A DNA stretch of 53,261 nt from Bacillota bacterium (GTDB lineage: Bacteria > Bacillota > Clostridia > Christensenellales > Aristaeellaceae): positions 1 to 53,261 of the forward strand of contig JAEYAR010000199.1 of the NCBI GenBank assembly GCA_023404715.1, in the 5' to 3' direction. A model generated the notes under the pieces. The model saw only the letters and a list, made by a program, of their open reading frames with translations. It made no database searches and had not been told where the DNA came from. Position numbers and translations under genes: made by a program. This document shows positions 33,980-42,218 of the stretch, in pieces. How positions within the stretch are numbered: position 1 is the first letter of the stretch; each line of letters opens with the position of its first letter.

Positions 33980-34210
33980 TTTAGCACCCCACAATGTATT
34001 GCGGATAGTTCCTCGCAGCCTTTTGCGGACTACAACCTCGTTTGATATTCGGAGAAAACCTATCGTTCCGATAGCTATCAACATCCAGCTCATTCGTAGA
34101 CCACCGCAAAGGTAGAGGCAGCACCCTTAGCGACGGGCAATCACGCCCAAGGAGGTGAACTCTGACCTCTATCCGCTGCTTGCATTGTACCAAACATGCT
34201 CCACACGGAG
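33980..34210 (-). ncRNA. Candidate IS110 bridge RNA region
   Basis: In IS110-group elements the region upstream of the transposase encodes a bridge RNA of roughly 180 nt that pairs with target and donor DNA. Here about 220 bases between a promoter-like GGTACAAT (minus strand, near 34187-34194) and the transposase start hold no gene but several hairpins (for example GATAGCTATCGGAACGATAG and AGTCCGCAAAAGGCTGCG). The two binding loops were not derived. Confidence 0.55.
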
Positions 34211-34323
34211 CAATATTCAATACGACTTTATTATACGAGGAGGTGTATTAGGTGAGAAGCGAGGGATCGGCCAAACTGGACTTGACTTTTAATAGTTAGT
34301 CTCACTTCTGAGTTGATGACTCC

Positions 34324-36087
34324 TCATGCTTGATACATCTCGGCCTGCTTGGAATATAGATGATAATAATCCCCTCGGGTCTCCATGAGCTCAAAATGCG
34401 TTCCACATTCCGCAATATGGCCGTTTTTCATGACCAATATGCGATCTGCCAGGGCGCAAAGGCTCATGCGGTGTGTAATGATCACTCCTACTTTCCCCTG
34501 ACATAATTTTTGAAAAGTATTATAAAGCTGCGTTTCTTTTAAGGGGTCGAGAGTTGACGTTGGTTCGTCCAAAAAAATGGCTCTTGCCTCTTTTAAACTT
34601 CCTCTTGCGATTGCCAACTGCTGCCATTGGCCACCAGACAGCTCTAGCCCTCCGAAATCAATCCCCAACTGTGTGCCAAAAGGTATTTTTTTATCTGAGA
34701 GGAATGTGATTCCCAGCTCCTTTAAATACATATCGAGATCCTCGTCCGACATATGTCTCTCAGTATCTCCTAATTTTATATTCTCTCTCACCGTCATATA
34801 GTACTTCGTAAAGTCCTGAAACACCGCCGTCGTGTCTCGATAGAGGGAAGAAAAACCGATCCTGTTTGCTGGAACACCATTAAATAGAACCTCCCCTGAA
34901 GTAGGTTTTGTTAAACCAAATATTAGCTTTGACAGCGTCGTCTTTCCCGAACCGTTCTCCCCCACAACGGCGATTATCTCGTTCATATGGAGTTCCAATG
35001 AAATATCAGCAACCGCATCCGTCTGCATCTCCGGGTAACGATAACAAACATGATTGAGGGATATTGTATGTATCGGAGAGTCTAGCTGGTCTGGACGATC
35101 CTCTTCTTCGAGACTAAAGTAACGCAGGCTGTCTGTTATACGGATAGACTCTGAATAGACGGTTTGAACCCTTGCCATGAATAACTGCGCATTTTTTAGA
35201 AATTGCTGAAGCAGAACAACCAAAGCGCCGAACTCCGAAATCCCAACGCGCCCATTCGACGCCAAATAGATACAAAGGGTGTATGCTGTTATGATGGATA
35301 ATTGCTCGCAGCTATCCAGCAATATTTGATATTTCATCAGACGGCAGGAAACTTTCTCCTCTCTTTGCGAACTGTCTGCCATGACGTTGCTCCATTTCTT
35401 CATGAAACGATCATAACTTCCAGTGAGTCGGATCTCTTTGGCATGCTCATACTTAGTTAAGTATTTTTGATAAGTCTTCCGATGCCTGCGGTATGGGGCA
35501 AGCTCAACCTCTAAATCGATTCTTTTTTTATCCAAGCCGAGGCAAATACCCCGCACTATAAGAATAGCCAAAAAGGGGAGCACCAAGAATGGGTGATAGC
35601 TCCAGACCATAATCCCCGTCATAATGATTGAGAACGCCATCTGCGTCACATAAAAGGTAGTTAAAAGCGCTCCAATCGCATCTCCATAAAAAAAGGTTCC
35701 TCCCGCCCGGTCAATAATATCATTCAGAGAGGGGGTTTCAAAGTCATCCATAGGCAGACGAGACGCCTTACGATGGATCCGTTTTTGCATATTTCGAGAA
35801 ACCGAATTACGAAAAATCGTATCAAAAATTTCTCTAAAATATCCAATGGAGGCCATCAAACCTCCAGATAGGGCAAGAGAAATGAAAAAAACGTACAGTC
35901 CGTTCTCCGCAATTTCCATTCTATCCAGAATTAGCTGCCAGCAATACGCCACAATCGTAGGGAGAAGTCCGGCAATCAGCACGAGTGTCCCTTGAAGCAG
36001 AACTATCCCCCGGCTTCCTTCCCACACCATTTTGATAAACCGTATCATAGAGACCCACTGATTCTCGCCGGAACCGCTGCCTGGCAT
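34324..36087 (-). CDS. ABC transporter, fused permease and ATPase (exporter half B)
   Basis: About 587 residues from the ATG at 36087 (a TTG two codons earlier is also possible; GGGGGA lies upstream). About six membrane segments occupy residues 20-300. The ATPase has Walker A GENGSGKTTL, signature LSGGQWQQLAIARG, Walker B AIFLDEPTSTLD and the switch His in ITHR. It follows the other half gene by about 19 bases, so the two form a heterodimeric exporter. The layout resembles peptide or bacteriocin exporters without a peptidase domain. The substrate is unknown. Confidence 0.9.
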   Translation of the reverse strand: MPGSGSGENQWVSMIRFIKMVWEGSRGIVLLQGTLVLIAGLLPTIVAYCWQLILDRMEIAENGLYVFFISLALSGGLMASIGYFREIFDTIFRNSVSRNMQKRIHRKASRLPMDDFETPSLNDIIDRAGGTFFYGDAIGALLTTFYVTQMAFSIIMTGIMVWSYHPFLVLPFLAILIVRGICLGLDKKRIDLEVELAPYRRHRKTYQKYLTKYEHAKEIRLTGSYDRFMKKWSNVMADSSQREEKVSCRLMKYQILLDSCEQLSIITAYTLCIYLASNGRVGISEFGALVVLLQQFLKNAQLFMARVQTVYSESIRITDSLRYFSLEEEDRPDQLDSPIHTISLNHVCYRYPEMQTDAVADISLELHMNEIIAVVGENGSGKTTLSKLIFGLTKPTSGEVLFNGVPANRIGFSSLYRDTTAVFQDFTKYYMTVRENIKLGDTERHMSDEDLDMYLKELGITFLSDKKIPFGTQLGIDFGGLELSGGQWQQLAIARGSLKEARAIFLDEPTSTLDPLKETQLYNTFQKLCQGKVGVIITHRMSLCALADRILVMKNGHIAECGTHFELMETRGDYYHLYSKQAEMYQA

Positions 36088-36106
36088 TTTCAAAGTGATT
36101 TCCCCC

Positions 36107-37885
36107 TTACCGTCCGGGCTCAATATGGGTATACCAGGACTTTTGAGTCTCAAATAATTTAGCATATAAGCCATTTTTCCTAATGAGATCCGTGTGAGAA
36201 CCAGCCTCTATCATTTTTCCTTGAGCCATAGTAAAGATGCGGTGAGCATGAACAACGGCTCCCAGCCTATGCGTAGAAATCAGGATTGTTTTTTCATCCT
36301 GGTATTGATAAATCAGTTCACATAAAGCGGCCTCGGAGAGCGGGTCGAGCGCAGCGGTAGGTTCATCTAAAATTAACAGCGGCTTGCCGGAGAGCAAAGA
36401 ACGTGCGACAGCGACAGTCTGCCATTGGCCGCCAGACAGGTCTTGTCCGTCTTCAATTTCTTTTCCTAAAAAAGTCTCAAACCCGTTCCGCATTTCTTTT
36501 AGGAAGTCCTCCTGTGGGTGAAGTTGATGGAGGATTCCTTCTATCTTGTCGATACTTTGTGAAATATCAGGGTTTTCCAAAGAAAGGTTCTCCTCCAGCG
36601 TCATATTAAAATGCGAAAAATCCTGGAAGACAGCGCTTGTGGTTTTCATCAGCATCCAGTGATTATGTTGAGATATTTTCTCCCCATTCAGAAGGACTTC
36701 CCCTCTTTGAGGCTGTAAGAGGCCCGTAATAATTTTAATAAGCGTCGTTTTTCCCGAACCGTTTTCACCCACAAGCCCAACTTTTTCACCCCTGTTAATT
36801 ACCAGGCTGACTCGCTGTAAAACCCAGGAACTATCCTCGGTATACCGAAACCAAACATCTTTTAACTCAATCCATCTAAAGGGACGGATATTCCTATCCT
36901 TAGGGAACGTCTCCTGATTAGGACTATTGGTGCTCGAAAGAAACGAGTTAAACCGCTGTGAAAATAGTCTTTCTTCTTTAAAACAGCGAAATATTTGAAT
37001 TAAACCGTACTGAAAATCTCCCACAAAACTCCACATAGCCTGTGCAACCGCGACAAAAAGCCCCAATGTCAGCGTTCCTCCCCGTACCTGCGGGACCAGG
37101 AAAAATAAAACAATAACCGATACCGAATATTGAAGGAATACACAAAATCCCGTCAGATATCGTGGCTTCAAATTTGAAGTAATTTGGCTGCTGTGGAATT
37201 TTTGAAGCGTATTCTCCCAAACACGCTCCATATAATCCAAATATTGAAACAAGCGAATCTCTTTTACGTTATTTCGCTTTGTCATGAGCTCTGCCAAGTA
37301 TTTAGACTTTAGGAAAAACGGATAAAATATCTCCCAACTGGCAAATTCTTTGACCGTCGCAAAGATCGAAAGCAAGAGAGGTCCCGCTACAGCAACGATT
37401 AGAAGCAAAAGAATCAGCGGGGAAACAGACAACAAATACCCTAAAATTCCAGTAAAAGAAATGATCAATGACAAAGCTAAGGACCAGGACTGCACGAGCC
37501 CCTGATAGACATTTTGATACCGTTCAACAATTCGATCGATTTCTTCACAAGATCGGGCATCTTCAAAATAGGAATACGGAAGGCTTGCACATTGTGAAAG
37601 AACCAATTCGCCGCCTGCTCTATCGATTCGGTTGGAAACGATCACATTTACATATTCCAATATACGAAAGAGAATAACATCAGACAACATCACGATACCT
37701 AGAATAGCAACACACCAAATCGCCTGTCCGCTATTTTGGGCCATGCTGTCAATTATGCTTTGTGTAAGAAAGATTGTTGCGGGGAGAACGCCCCCGCGGC
37801 ATCCGCCAAGCAGTACAGAAATACCCAGCCATCCTCCACAGGACCTGAGTATTTTTTTTGAAGCACTTACTTTGACAGCCGACAT
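36107..37885 (-). CDS. ABC transporter, fused permease and ATPase (exporter half A)
   Basis: 592 residues. The membrane domain covers about 15-310. The ATPase has Walker A GENGSGKTTL, signature LSGGQWQTVAVARS, Walker B LLILDEPTAALD and the switch His in STHR. Both halves keep all catalytic motifs, so neither site is visibly degenerate. It follows a small helical-protein gene by 12 bases. Codon use and low GC differ from flanking housekeeping genes, indicating horizontal acquisition. No peptidase C39 domain is present. Confidence 0.92.
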   Translation of the reverse strand: MSAVKVSASKKILRSCGGWLGISVLLGGCRGGVLPATIFLTQSIIDSMAQNSGQAIWCVAILGIVMLSDVILFRILEYVNVIVSNRIDRAGGELVLSQCASLPYSYFEDARSCEEIDRIVERYQNVYQGLVQSWSLALSLIISFTGILGYLLSVSPLILLLLIVAVAGPLLLSIFATVKEFASWEIFYPFFLKSKYLAELMTKRNNVKEIRLFQYLDYMERVWENTLQKFHSSQITSNLKPRYLTGFCVFLQYSVSVIVLFFLVPQVRGGTLTLGLFVAVAQAMWSFVGDFQYGLIQIFRCFKEERLFSQRFNSFLSSTNSPNQETFPKDRNIRPFRWIELKDVWFRYTEDSSWVLQRVSLVINRGEKVGLVGENGSGKTTLIKIITGLLQPQRGEVLLNGEKISQHNHWMLMKTTSAVFQDFSHFNMTLEENLSLENPDISQSIDKIEGILHQLHPQEDFLKEMRNGFETFLGKEIEDGQDLSGGQWQTVAVARSLLSGKPLLILDEPTAALDPLSEAALCELIYQYQDEKTILISTHRLGAVVHAHRIFTMAQGKMIEAGSHTDLIRKNGLYAKLFETQKSWYTHIEPGR

Positions 37886-37897
37886 ATCTGTTCCCTC

Positions 37898-38257
37898 TTA
37901 ACTATTATTTTTTAATAAATTGAGAATCTGCGTACATAACAATGATGATAACCGATAAATATTTGTAAAAGCCTCACGCCATTGCTGTTCATCTAATTTT
38001 CTATTTCGTTTGATGGCAAAGAGCAATTTCCCCTTGATTCGGTTGAGATAAGAAGATGTGGTTTCTAATGTCTGTAAAAGACATGCAATAGGCTCAGAAG
38101 AAAAAAGTTTAAAATCTCTTATAGCCTGAAAATATAAACTCATTGTTCTTAATTCTAGATCAAGCAGAAACATCGATTTTATAAAGTTCTCATTTTGAAC
38201 GCTTCCATTAATCACCCATTCTGGCATATTTTTTGAAATCTTTTCTAGGAATCGCAA
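37898..38257 (-). CDS. Small helical protein of unknown function, first gene of exporter operon
   Basis: 119 residues from a TTG at 38257; an ATG at 38227 is an alternative and neither has a good ribosome-binding site. The frame stays open upstream to 38325 without a canonical start. The product is all-helical (SMFLLDLELRTMSLYFQAIRDFKLF; LQTLETTSSYLNRIKGKLLFAIKRN), like a four-helix bundle. It has no leader-peptide or double-glycine cleavage site, so it is not an evident exporter substrate. It could be an immunity or adaptor protein; this is a guess from position only. Confidence 0.6.
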   Translation of the reverse strand: MRFLEKISKNMPEWVINGSVQNENFIKSMFLLDLELRTMSLYFQAIRDFKLFSSEPIACLLQTLETTSSYLNRIKGKLLFAIKRNRKLDEQQWREAFTNIYRLSSLLCTQILNLLKNNS

Positions 38258-38301
38258 CCCGCCGGAAGAATCAGAGATTAAAGCTTGTACACTTGCAAAT
38301 A

Positions 38302-38330
38302 AATATAATCGAATACATTCGTCTTGTCAA
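38302..38330 (-). promoter_or_regulatory. Promoter of the exporter operon
   Basis: On the minus strand TTGACA (38330-38325) and TATATT (38307-38302) have a 17-base spacer. The stretch TAATATGGTTGACAAGAC matches the PadR-operon promoter region at 40530-40556 (TAATATGATTGACAAGAC). Confidence 0.7.
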
Positions 38331-38353
38331 CCATATTATAAAAATTAGAAAAC

Positions 38354-38384
38354 AAAAAGCGGCGAAGTTCGATCCTTCGTCGCT
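38354..38384 (-). terminator. Terminator hairpin upstream of exporter promoter
   Basis: AGCGACGAAGGATCGAACTT/CGCCGCTTTTTG reads on the minus strand as a hairpin with a T-run. It is nearly identical to the terminator at 40567-40604. Confidence 0.75.
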
Positions 38385-38519
38385 CAGACTGTCAAATAAC
38401 CCATCGAAGCCAGACAAACCAAAAGCCGTCTGCAAGACTGCAATCGTATCGCCCGGCTTTGCCGGGCGGGCGGGGATTTTTCCGCAGCAAAATGCAATTT
38501 TGCGGAGCGAAAAAATCAC
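38385..38519 (+). repeat. Dispersed intergenic element, copy 3 (right flank of AT-rich island)
   Basis: 135 bp, nearly identical to 31657-31787 and in the same orientation. It contains the GCCCGGCTTTGCCGGGC hairpin and an imperfect AAAATGCAATTTTGC palindrome. Confidence 0.9.
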
Positions 38520-38525
38520 CCGTAC

Positions 38526-38590
38526 CCTCGACAAAGTGGCGTATGCCACTTTGTCGACACGCTGAACTCTCCCGAAGGGAGAGCCATAGG
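38526..38590. repeat. Palindromic intergenic repeats
   Basis: CGACAAAGTGGC-GTAT-GCCACTTTGTCG is a perfect 12-bp-arm hairpin, followed by CTCTCCCGAAGGGAGAG, another perfect hairpin of the same kind as at 23576. Confidence 0.75.
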
Positions 38591-38714
38591 AGAAGGGATG
38601 CTCTTTGCGTCCTAACCCGCTTTCGATGTGGCCCCTTGGCGTAGACCACTCCTCGAGTTGACCACGATCGTATTGCCCAAAAACAGGAAGCCCCGCCACA
38701 TGCCTTACCGGCAT

Positions 38715-39527
38715 TTATTTTTTGAACGTTATGTCGGCCGTAGCGTCCGGGCAGACGACCGTCAGCCGGTTTCGCGCTTCGCTGCCGCCGTCCGCCGCGT
38801 CGCCCGTACGCGCCTTGGCGTCGACGTTCAGCTGCCAGGTTCGCGGGTCGCCCGTAAGGCTCGCGCTTACGCCGCTGCCGTATACGTACCATTCGTGCTC
38901 GCCCCCGCCCAGCGCGTCCGCGCGGATGCCTTCGCCCCGCGTGTTTTCGAAGCTATGGATCGTGCTGCGAGCGATCTCGCACCGGTCGAAGTAGATCCAG
39001 CTATCCGTCAGTTTGCCGGTGAGCCCGTCTGTTTTCACATGGTCAAGCCCCACCTGCGCCCCTTTGTTCTCGATCTCGAGGCTCGAGGCTTGAATTTGGC
39101 TGATATAGACGTCCCCCTTGGCATGTATGCGGACGTCCTTCAATGCCTTGGGAACGGTGATGCGTACGAGGGGCGTCCCGCTCCAAGCGGCGAGGTTGAC
39201 CGTCATCCCCTTTCCCGCCGTCTCGCGGATGCGCAGCGTGCCGTCCGTCTGGGTGACGTCGATAGCCGTTCCGGCGCTTTGCGCAATCTCGAGCTTCCAC
39301 TCCGTTCCCAGGCTCAACTCGATCGTCTGAAAATCGCTGCGCGTCATTTCGATCTCGAGCGCGTCAAAGGGCTCCACGGGAACCTCGCGCATCCCGGTTT
39401 TGACGGGATGAACGCCGCTTGCGTCGATCAACAGCGCGCGCTCAGCGCCCTGGGCCAAGCCCGTGCACAATAGGGCCGCGCCCAATACGAAGGCCGCCAG
39501 GCAGCCCCATAAAATCTTTCGTTTCAT
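38715..39527 (-). CDS. DUF4097-type exported beta-strand-repeat protein
   Basis: 270 residues from the ATG at 39527, which overlaps the upstream stop (ATGA). A membrane anchor or signal peptide (MKRKILWGCLAAFVLGAALLCTGLAQ) is followed by a regular beta-helix-like stretch with short strands (VYISQIQASSLEIENKGAQV), as in DUF4097 proteins. The family often occurs with PadR regulators and DUF1700 proteins, as here, and is thought to act in the envelope; its molecular role is unknown. Confidence 0.85.
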   Translation of the reverse strand: MKRKILWGCLAAFVLGAALLCTGLAQGAERALLIDASGVHPVKTGMREVPVEPFDALEIEMTRSDFQTIELSLGTEWKLEIAQSAGTAIDVTQTDGTLRIRETAGKGMTVNLAAWSGTPLVRITVPKALKDVRIHAKGDVYISQIQASSLEIENKGAQVGLDHVKTDGLTGKLTDSWIYFDRCEIARSTIHSFENTRGEGIRADALGGGEHEWYVYGSGVSASLTGDPRTWQLNVDAKARTGDAADGGSEARNRLTVVCPDATADITFKK

Positions 39528-40141
39528 CTTCTGCCTCCCCTTTCCCCAATCCGGCGCACGCATGCCTTGAACGCATCGCCGGTCCGCCCGATCGCGCGTA
39601 CGCAAAAGTGCCACGGACGCGAGATCACCGGCAGATAGCCCAGCATCCCCGCCGTCCCCGCTGCGGCCATCATCAGGCCCGCGCCGAGAAAAAAGACCGC
39701 CGTCGGCGCGTGCTCAAGCATAACCGCCGCGCCGCATAACACGCAAAACACGCCGCCTAGCATCATCACCGCCAATAACAGCACCCCGCAGCCCAGCAGC
39801 AGCAGCAGCGAAAACAGCGCGCAGATCACCGTCATCGCCACCGCTACCGCCAGCAGCAACCCCGCGGCCAGCAGGCTCAGCCACAGCGGCGAGCCCAGGA
39901 TGACGAGCGTCCAAAGCGCGATGCGCTTGCCCGGCGTCTCCTCGCGCGGGCCGCCCGACTCTGACAGTATCTTCGCGGCCAGCGCGCGGGGCGAGCCCAG
40001 GCGCGCAAGCGTCTCCTGCTCGTTTTCCGCCCCCGCATCCTCGATGTATTCGGTCCAATACTCCATCGCGCTCAGGCGTTCCTTGCGCCCGAGCGACTGC
40101 AGATTCTTTTCCAGTTCCTCCAGATATATTTCCTTATTCAT
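39524..40141 (-). CDS. DUF1700 (HAAS-domain) membrane protein
   Basis: 205 residues from the ATG at 40141 (TTGGAGGAGC upstream), overlapping the end of the PadR gene. The N-terminal HAAS-type helical domain (MNKEIYLEELEKNLQSLGRKERLSAMEYWTEYIEDAG) is followed by four to five membrane segments (about 75-185). The family is typically the partner of a PadR regulator and is believed to signal between membrane and regulator. A fragment of a close copy lies at 31788-31865. Confidence 0.9.
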   Translation of the reverse strand: MNKEIYLEELEKNLQSLGRKERLSAMEYWTEYIEDAGAENEQETLARLGSPRALAAKILSESGGPREETPGKRIALWTLVILGSPLWLSLLAAGLLLAVAVAMTVICALFSLLLLLGCGVLLLAVMMLGGVFCVLCGAAVMLEHAPTAVFFLGAGLMMAAAGTAGMLGYLPVISRPWHFCVRAIGRTGDAFKACVRRIGERGGRR

Positions 40142-40451
40142 CTGACGCTCCTCCAAGCAGCGCGTCGATGCGCGCCTTAAAAATCTTCCATTCTCCGGCC
40201 GTCTGCTCCAGCCGCTCTCGCCCCTGTGGCGTGATCGCGTAATAGCGCCGGTTTCTGCCCTGAAAGGGCTGATCGTACGTCGTCAGGCACCCGTCCTTTT
40301 GCAGGCGCCTGAGCACCGGGTAGAGCGTCGATTCGGAGATGTCCGCGACGCTCTGCACGCTTTGCGTCAGCGCATAGCCGTACAAATCATCCCGCGCCAG
40401 CATTGCCAGCACGCAGGCGTCCAGCAGCCCAGCGCCCAACGGTATAGCCAT
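40134..40451 (-). CDS. PadR-family transcriptional regulator
   Basis: 105 residues with AAGGAGG before the ATG. The winged helix is classic PadR (LDACVLAMLARDDLYGYALTQSV; STLYPVLRRLQKDGCLTTYDQPFQGRNRRYYAITPQGRERL). It is the first gene of a three-gene operon with overlapping starts (PadR-DUF1700-DUF4097). The AT-rich promoter region upstream with repeated TATAATAT words is its probable operator. Confidence 0.95.
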   Translation of the reverse strand: MAIPLGAGLLDACVLAMLARDDLYGYALTQSVQSVADISESTLYPVLRRLQKDGCLTTYDQPFQGRNRRYYAITPQGRERLEQTAGEWKIFKARIDALLGGASDE

Positions 40452-40504
40452 GTCCAGTCCTCCTTTCGTCCGTAGCCTCCATCCCTATCGCTGCATTATT
40501 CTGT

Positions 40505-40556
40505 TTGTCAAGCAATATTATACGATATATAGTATTGTCTTGTCAATCATATTATA
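40505..40556 (-). promoter_or_regulatory. Promoter and probable operator of the PadR operon
   Basis: On the minus strand TTGACA (40546-40541) and TATAAT (40522-40517) have an 18-base spacer. The word TATAATAT followed by 2-3 bases and TTGACAA occurs twice in direct order about 35 bases apart, and ATAC-GATATATA-GTAT is a dyad between them. Confidence 0.75.
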
Positions 40557-40566
40557 AGATTTGAAA

Positions 40567-40604
40567 ATAAAAAAAGCGGCGAAGCTCGATCCTTCGTCGC
40601 TTTT
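40567..40604 (-). terminator. Terminator after the FMN-binding-like gene
   Basis: AAAGCGACGAAGGATCGAGC/TTCGCCGCTTTTTTT on the minus strand forms a hairpin with a T-run, 17 bases after the stop codon. Confidence 0.85.
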
Positions 40605-40620
40605 ATTCTTTTGGTTCCGA

Positions 40621-41160
40621 TTACTTTGCGTTCTCGGCGGCCTTGGCCAGGGCCTTGAGGTTGTCGCCGATGCTGACCGTGCAGCTGGTCTTCAGGTCCA
40701 CGTCGTCCGGCACGCAGTCGTGGTGGCCGTCGCCCTTGTCGTAGGTCGGCATGCCGAGCACCTCTTCTACGGTCTTGCCGATGCACCAGGCCTCCAGGCC
40801 GTCCATCTGCTCGTACCACTCCTTGCCGATCGCGGAGGCGGCCTTCATGCCGTAGCCCTCCTTCAGCTCGCGCTTGGAGAGCACATCCGCCGTCAGATCG
40901 GTGGTCACCTCGCCCTTTTCGTCAAAGGCCACGGCCGTCTGCGCCACGTCGAACGTGATGGATACGATCTTGCCTTCGTCGTCGAGCGTCACCGCGCAAA
41001 TCGTGGAGTTTACGCTGGCCTTGCCCGCCTTCCCCTCCGCGGCGGAGGCCGAGGAGGAGATGTCCGTCACAATACCCAGTCCCGTCTTGTCCGCCATCGC
41101 GCCGGATACACAGCCGATGACCATCGCCGTCGCCAGCGCCGCCGTAATCAACTTTTTCAT
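40621..41160 (-). CDS. Exported FMN-binding-domain-like protein
   Basis: 179 residues with GAAAGGATG before the ATG. A signal peptide (MKKLITAALATAMVIGCVSGAMA) contains VIGC, so a lipoprotein is possible. The mature part resembles FMN-binding-domain proteins of Clostridia (SVNSTICAVTLDDEGKIVSITFDVAQTAVAFD; LKEGYGMKAASAIGKEWYEQMDGLE), but I see no SGAT attachment motif, so FMN is probably not covalently held. A role in extracellular electron transfer is inferred from family. A second such gene lies upstream. Confidence 0.8.
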   Translation of the reverse strand: MKKLITAALATAMVIGCVSGAMADKTGLGIVTDISSSASAAEGKAGKASVNSTICAVTLDDEGKIVSITFDVAQTAVAFDEKGEVTTDLTADVLSKRELKEGYGMKAASAIGKEWYEQMDGLEAWCIGKTVEEVLGMPTYDKGDGHHDCVPDDVDLKTSCTVSIGDNLKALAKAAENAK

Positions 41161-41240
41161 CGTTTCGTCATCCTTTCTTCGTGAAACCCAATTTTTCTAT
41201 CTGTTCTTTGCCGGCAAACCGCGGCTTTGCCCGCAAGGAA

Positions 41241-42059
41241 TCACTCTTCCGCAATGCGCTCGTAGGCGTTGCGGCTGATGCCGTCCCACAGCGCGGATAT
41301 CACCTTGGGCGTGCGCAGCGTCGCGGCCGTCGTCACGTCCGTGTCGCTCGCGATATTCCCCGGTTGATACAGGTCGTTTACGCAGGCGATATCCTTATCC
41401 TTCAGGTATTCGAGCACCTGGCGAAACTGCCCCGCGACCGCCTGCGAGCGTGGGTCCGCCTCTTGCGATAGATAGTCGGTGCCCTTGTAATGCAGCGCCC
41501 GGTAGGAAAGAGAGACAAAGCGCCCGTCCCGTATCTCAAATTCGACGCTCACCTCTTCTACCCCGTCCTCCATGTAAGCGCCGCGGTAGATGCCGTCCTC
41601 GCACGGCGGCGCCCCCGGCAGCTTGGTCTCGCCGACGATCTTGTACGGCCTGCGCTTGATGCCGTCCCACAGGGCCGAGATCAGCTTTGACGATTTAAAC
41701 GTCGCCGTCGTGACGGCGTCGACATCCCGCACGATGCCGTAGGGCTCGTACAGGTCCTCGATGGCCTCTATGCCTTTTCCGATCAGGTAATCCGCCAGCT
41801 CTTCATATTGCTCGCGAATCGCCTTTTGCGAGTCGCTCGCGTCGTCCGAGAGGTAGTCGCCGTCCTTGTATTTAATGCCCCGGTATACGATGGAATCAAA
41901 AAGGCCTTCCTTGATCTCAAACTGGATCGCGATCTGCTCGATCCCGCCGTCGTAATAAAATCCCCTGTAGATTCCGTCGCTGATCTCCTCTTCGCTGCGC
42001 GCAGCGGCGCCCGGCAAGAGCATGAGCAGCGCCAAAGCCATACCCAACCAGCGTTTCAT
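41241..42059 (-). CDS. Exported protein with two degenerate FMN-binding-like domains
   Basis: 272 residues with a signal peptide (MKRWLGMALALLMLLPGAAARSEE). Two tandem repeats of about 115 residues begin with DGIYRGFYYDGGIEQIAIQFEI and DGIYRGAYMEDGVEEVSVEFEI. Each ends with a motif at the place of the covalent FMN site: DAVTTATFKSSKLISALWDG and DVTTAATLRTPKVISALWDG. The canonical S-G-A-T is TTAT and TAAT, so attachment may be lost or altered. It is divergent from a two-component system and upstream of another FMN-binding-like gene, so these may form one regulated unit. Confidence 0.8.
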   Translation of the reverse strand: MKRWLGMALALLMLLPGAAARSEEEISDGIYRGFYYDGGIEQIAIQFEIKEGLFDSIVYRGIKYKDGDYLSDDASDSQKAIREQYEELADYLIGKGIEAIEDLYEPYGIVRDVDAVTTATFKSSKLISALWDGIKRRPYKIVGETKLPGAPPCEDGIYRGAYMEDGVEEVSVEFEIRDGRFVSLSYRALHYKGTDYLSQEADPRSQAVAGQFRQVLEYLKDKDIACVNDLYQPGNIASDTDVTTAATLRTPKVISALWDGISRNAYERIAEE

Positions 42060-42152
42060 TTTCCGTCTCCTCTCGACCGCGTGCTCAGTCTACCGCGGTT
42101 TTATGTCAAAATGATGTCATTGTGAAAAAAATGCATCGGGCGGGTCAAAATC

Positions 42153-42181
42153 TTGACAAAGCCCAGCATGCCCTCTACAAT
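42153..42181 (+). promoter_or_regulatory. Strong sigma-A-type promoter of the two-component operon
   Basis: TTGACA (42153-42158) and TACAAT (42176-42181) with a 17-base spacer, 38 bases upstream of the start of the regulator gene. Confidence 0.85.
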
Positions 42182-42218
42182 AGAGCCGTCCTTGAATAGC
42201 TTGCAGGAGGCGTATGGC

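Larger units (their letters stand above)
32740..34250 (-). mobile_element. IS110-family insertion sequence (ends approximate)
   Basis: One complete DEDD transposase gene plus about 250 bases of untranslated upstream DNA. IS110 elements have no terminal inverted repeats or target duplications, so the ends cannot be fixed by eye; the given limits are estimates. Confidence 0.7.

Noticed and set aside
38385..38519. Repeat element as a protein-coding gene
   Set aside because: Open frames through the three copies differ in frame and end, and the conserved parts are hairpins, so it is non-coding.
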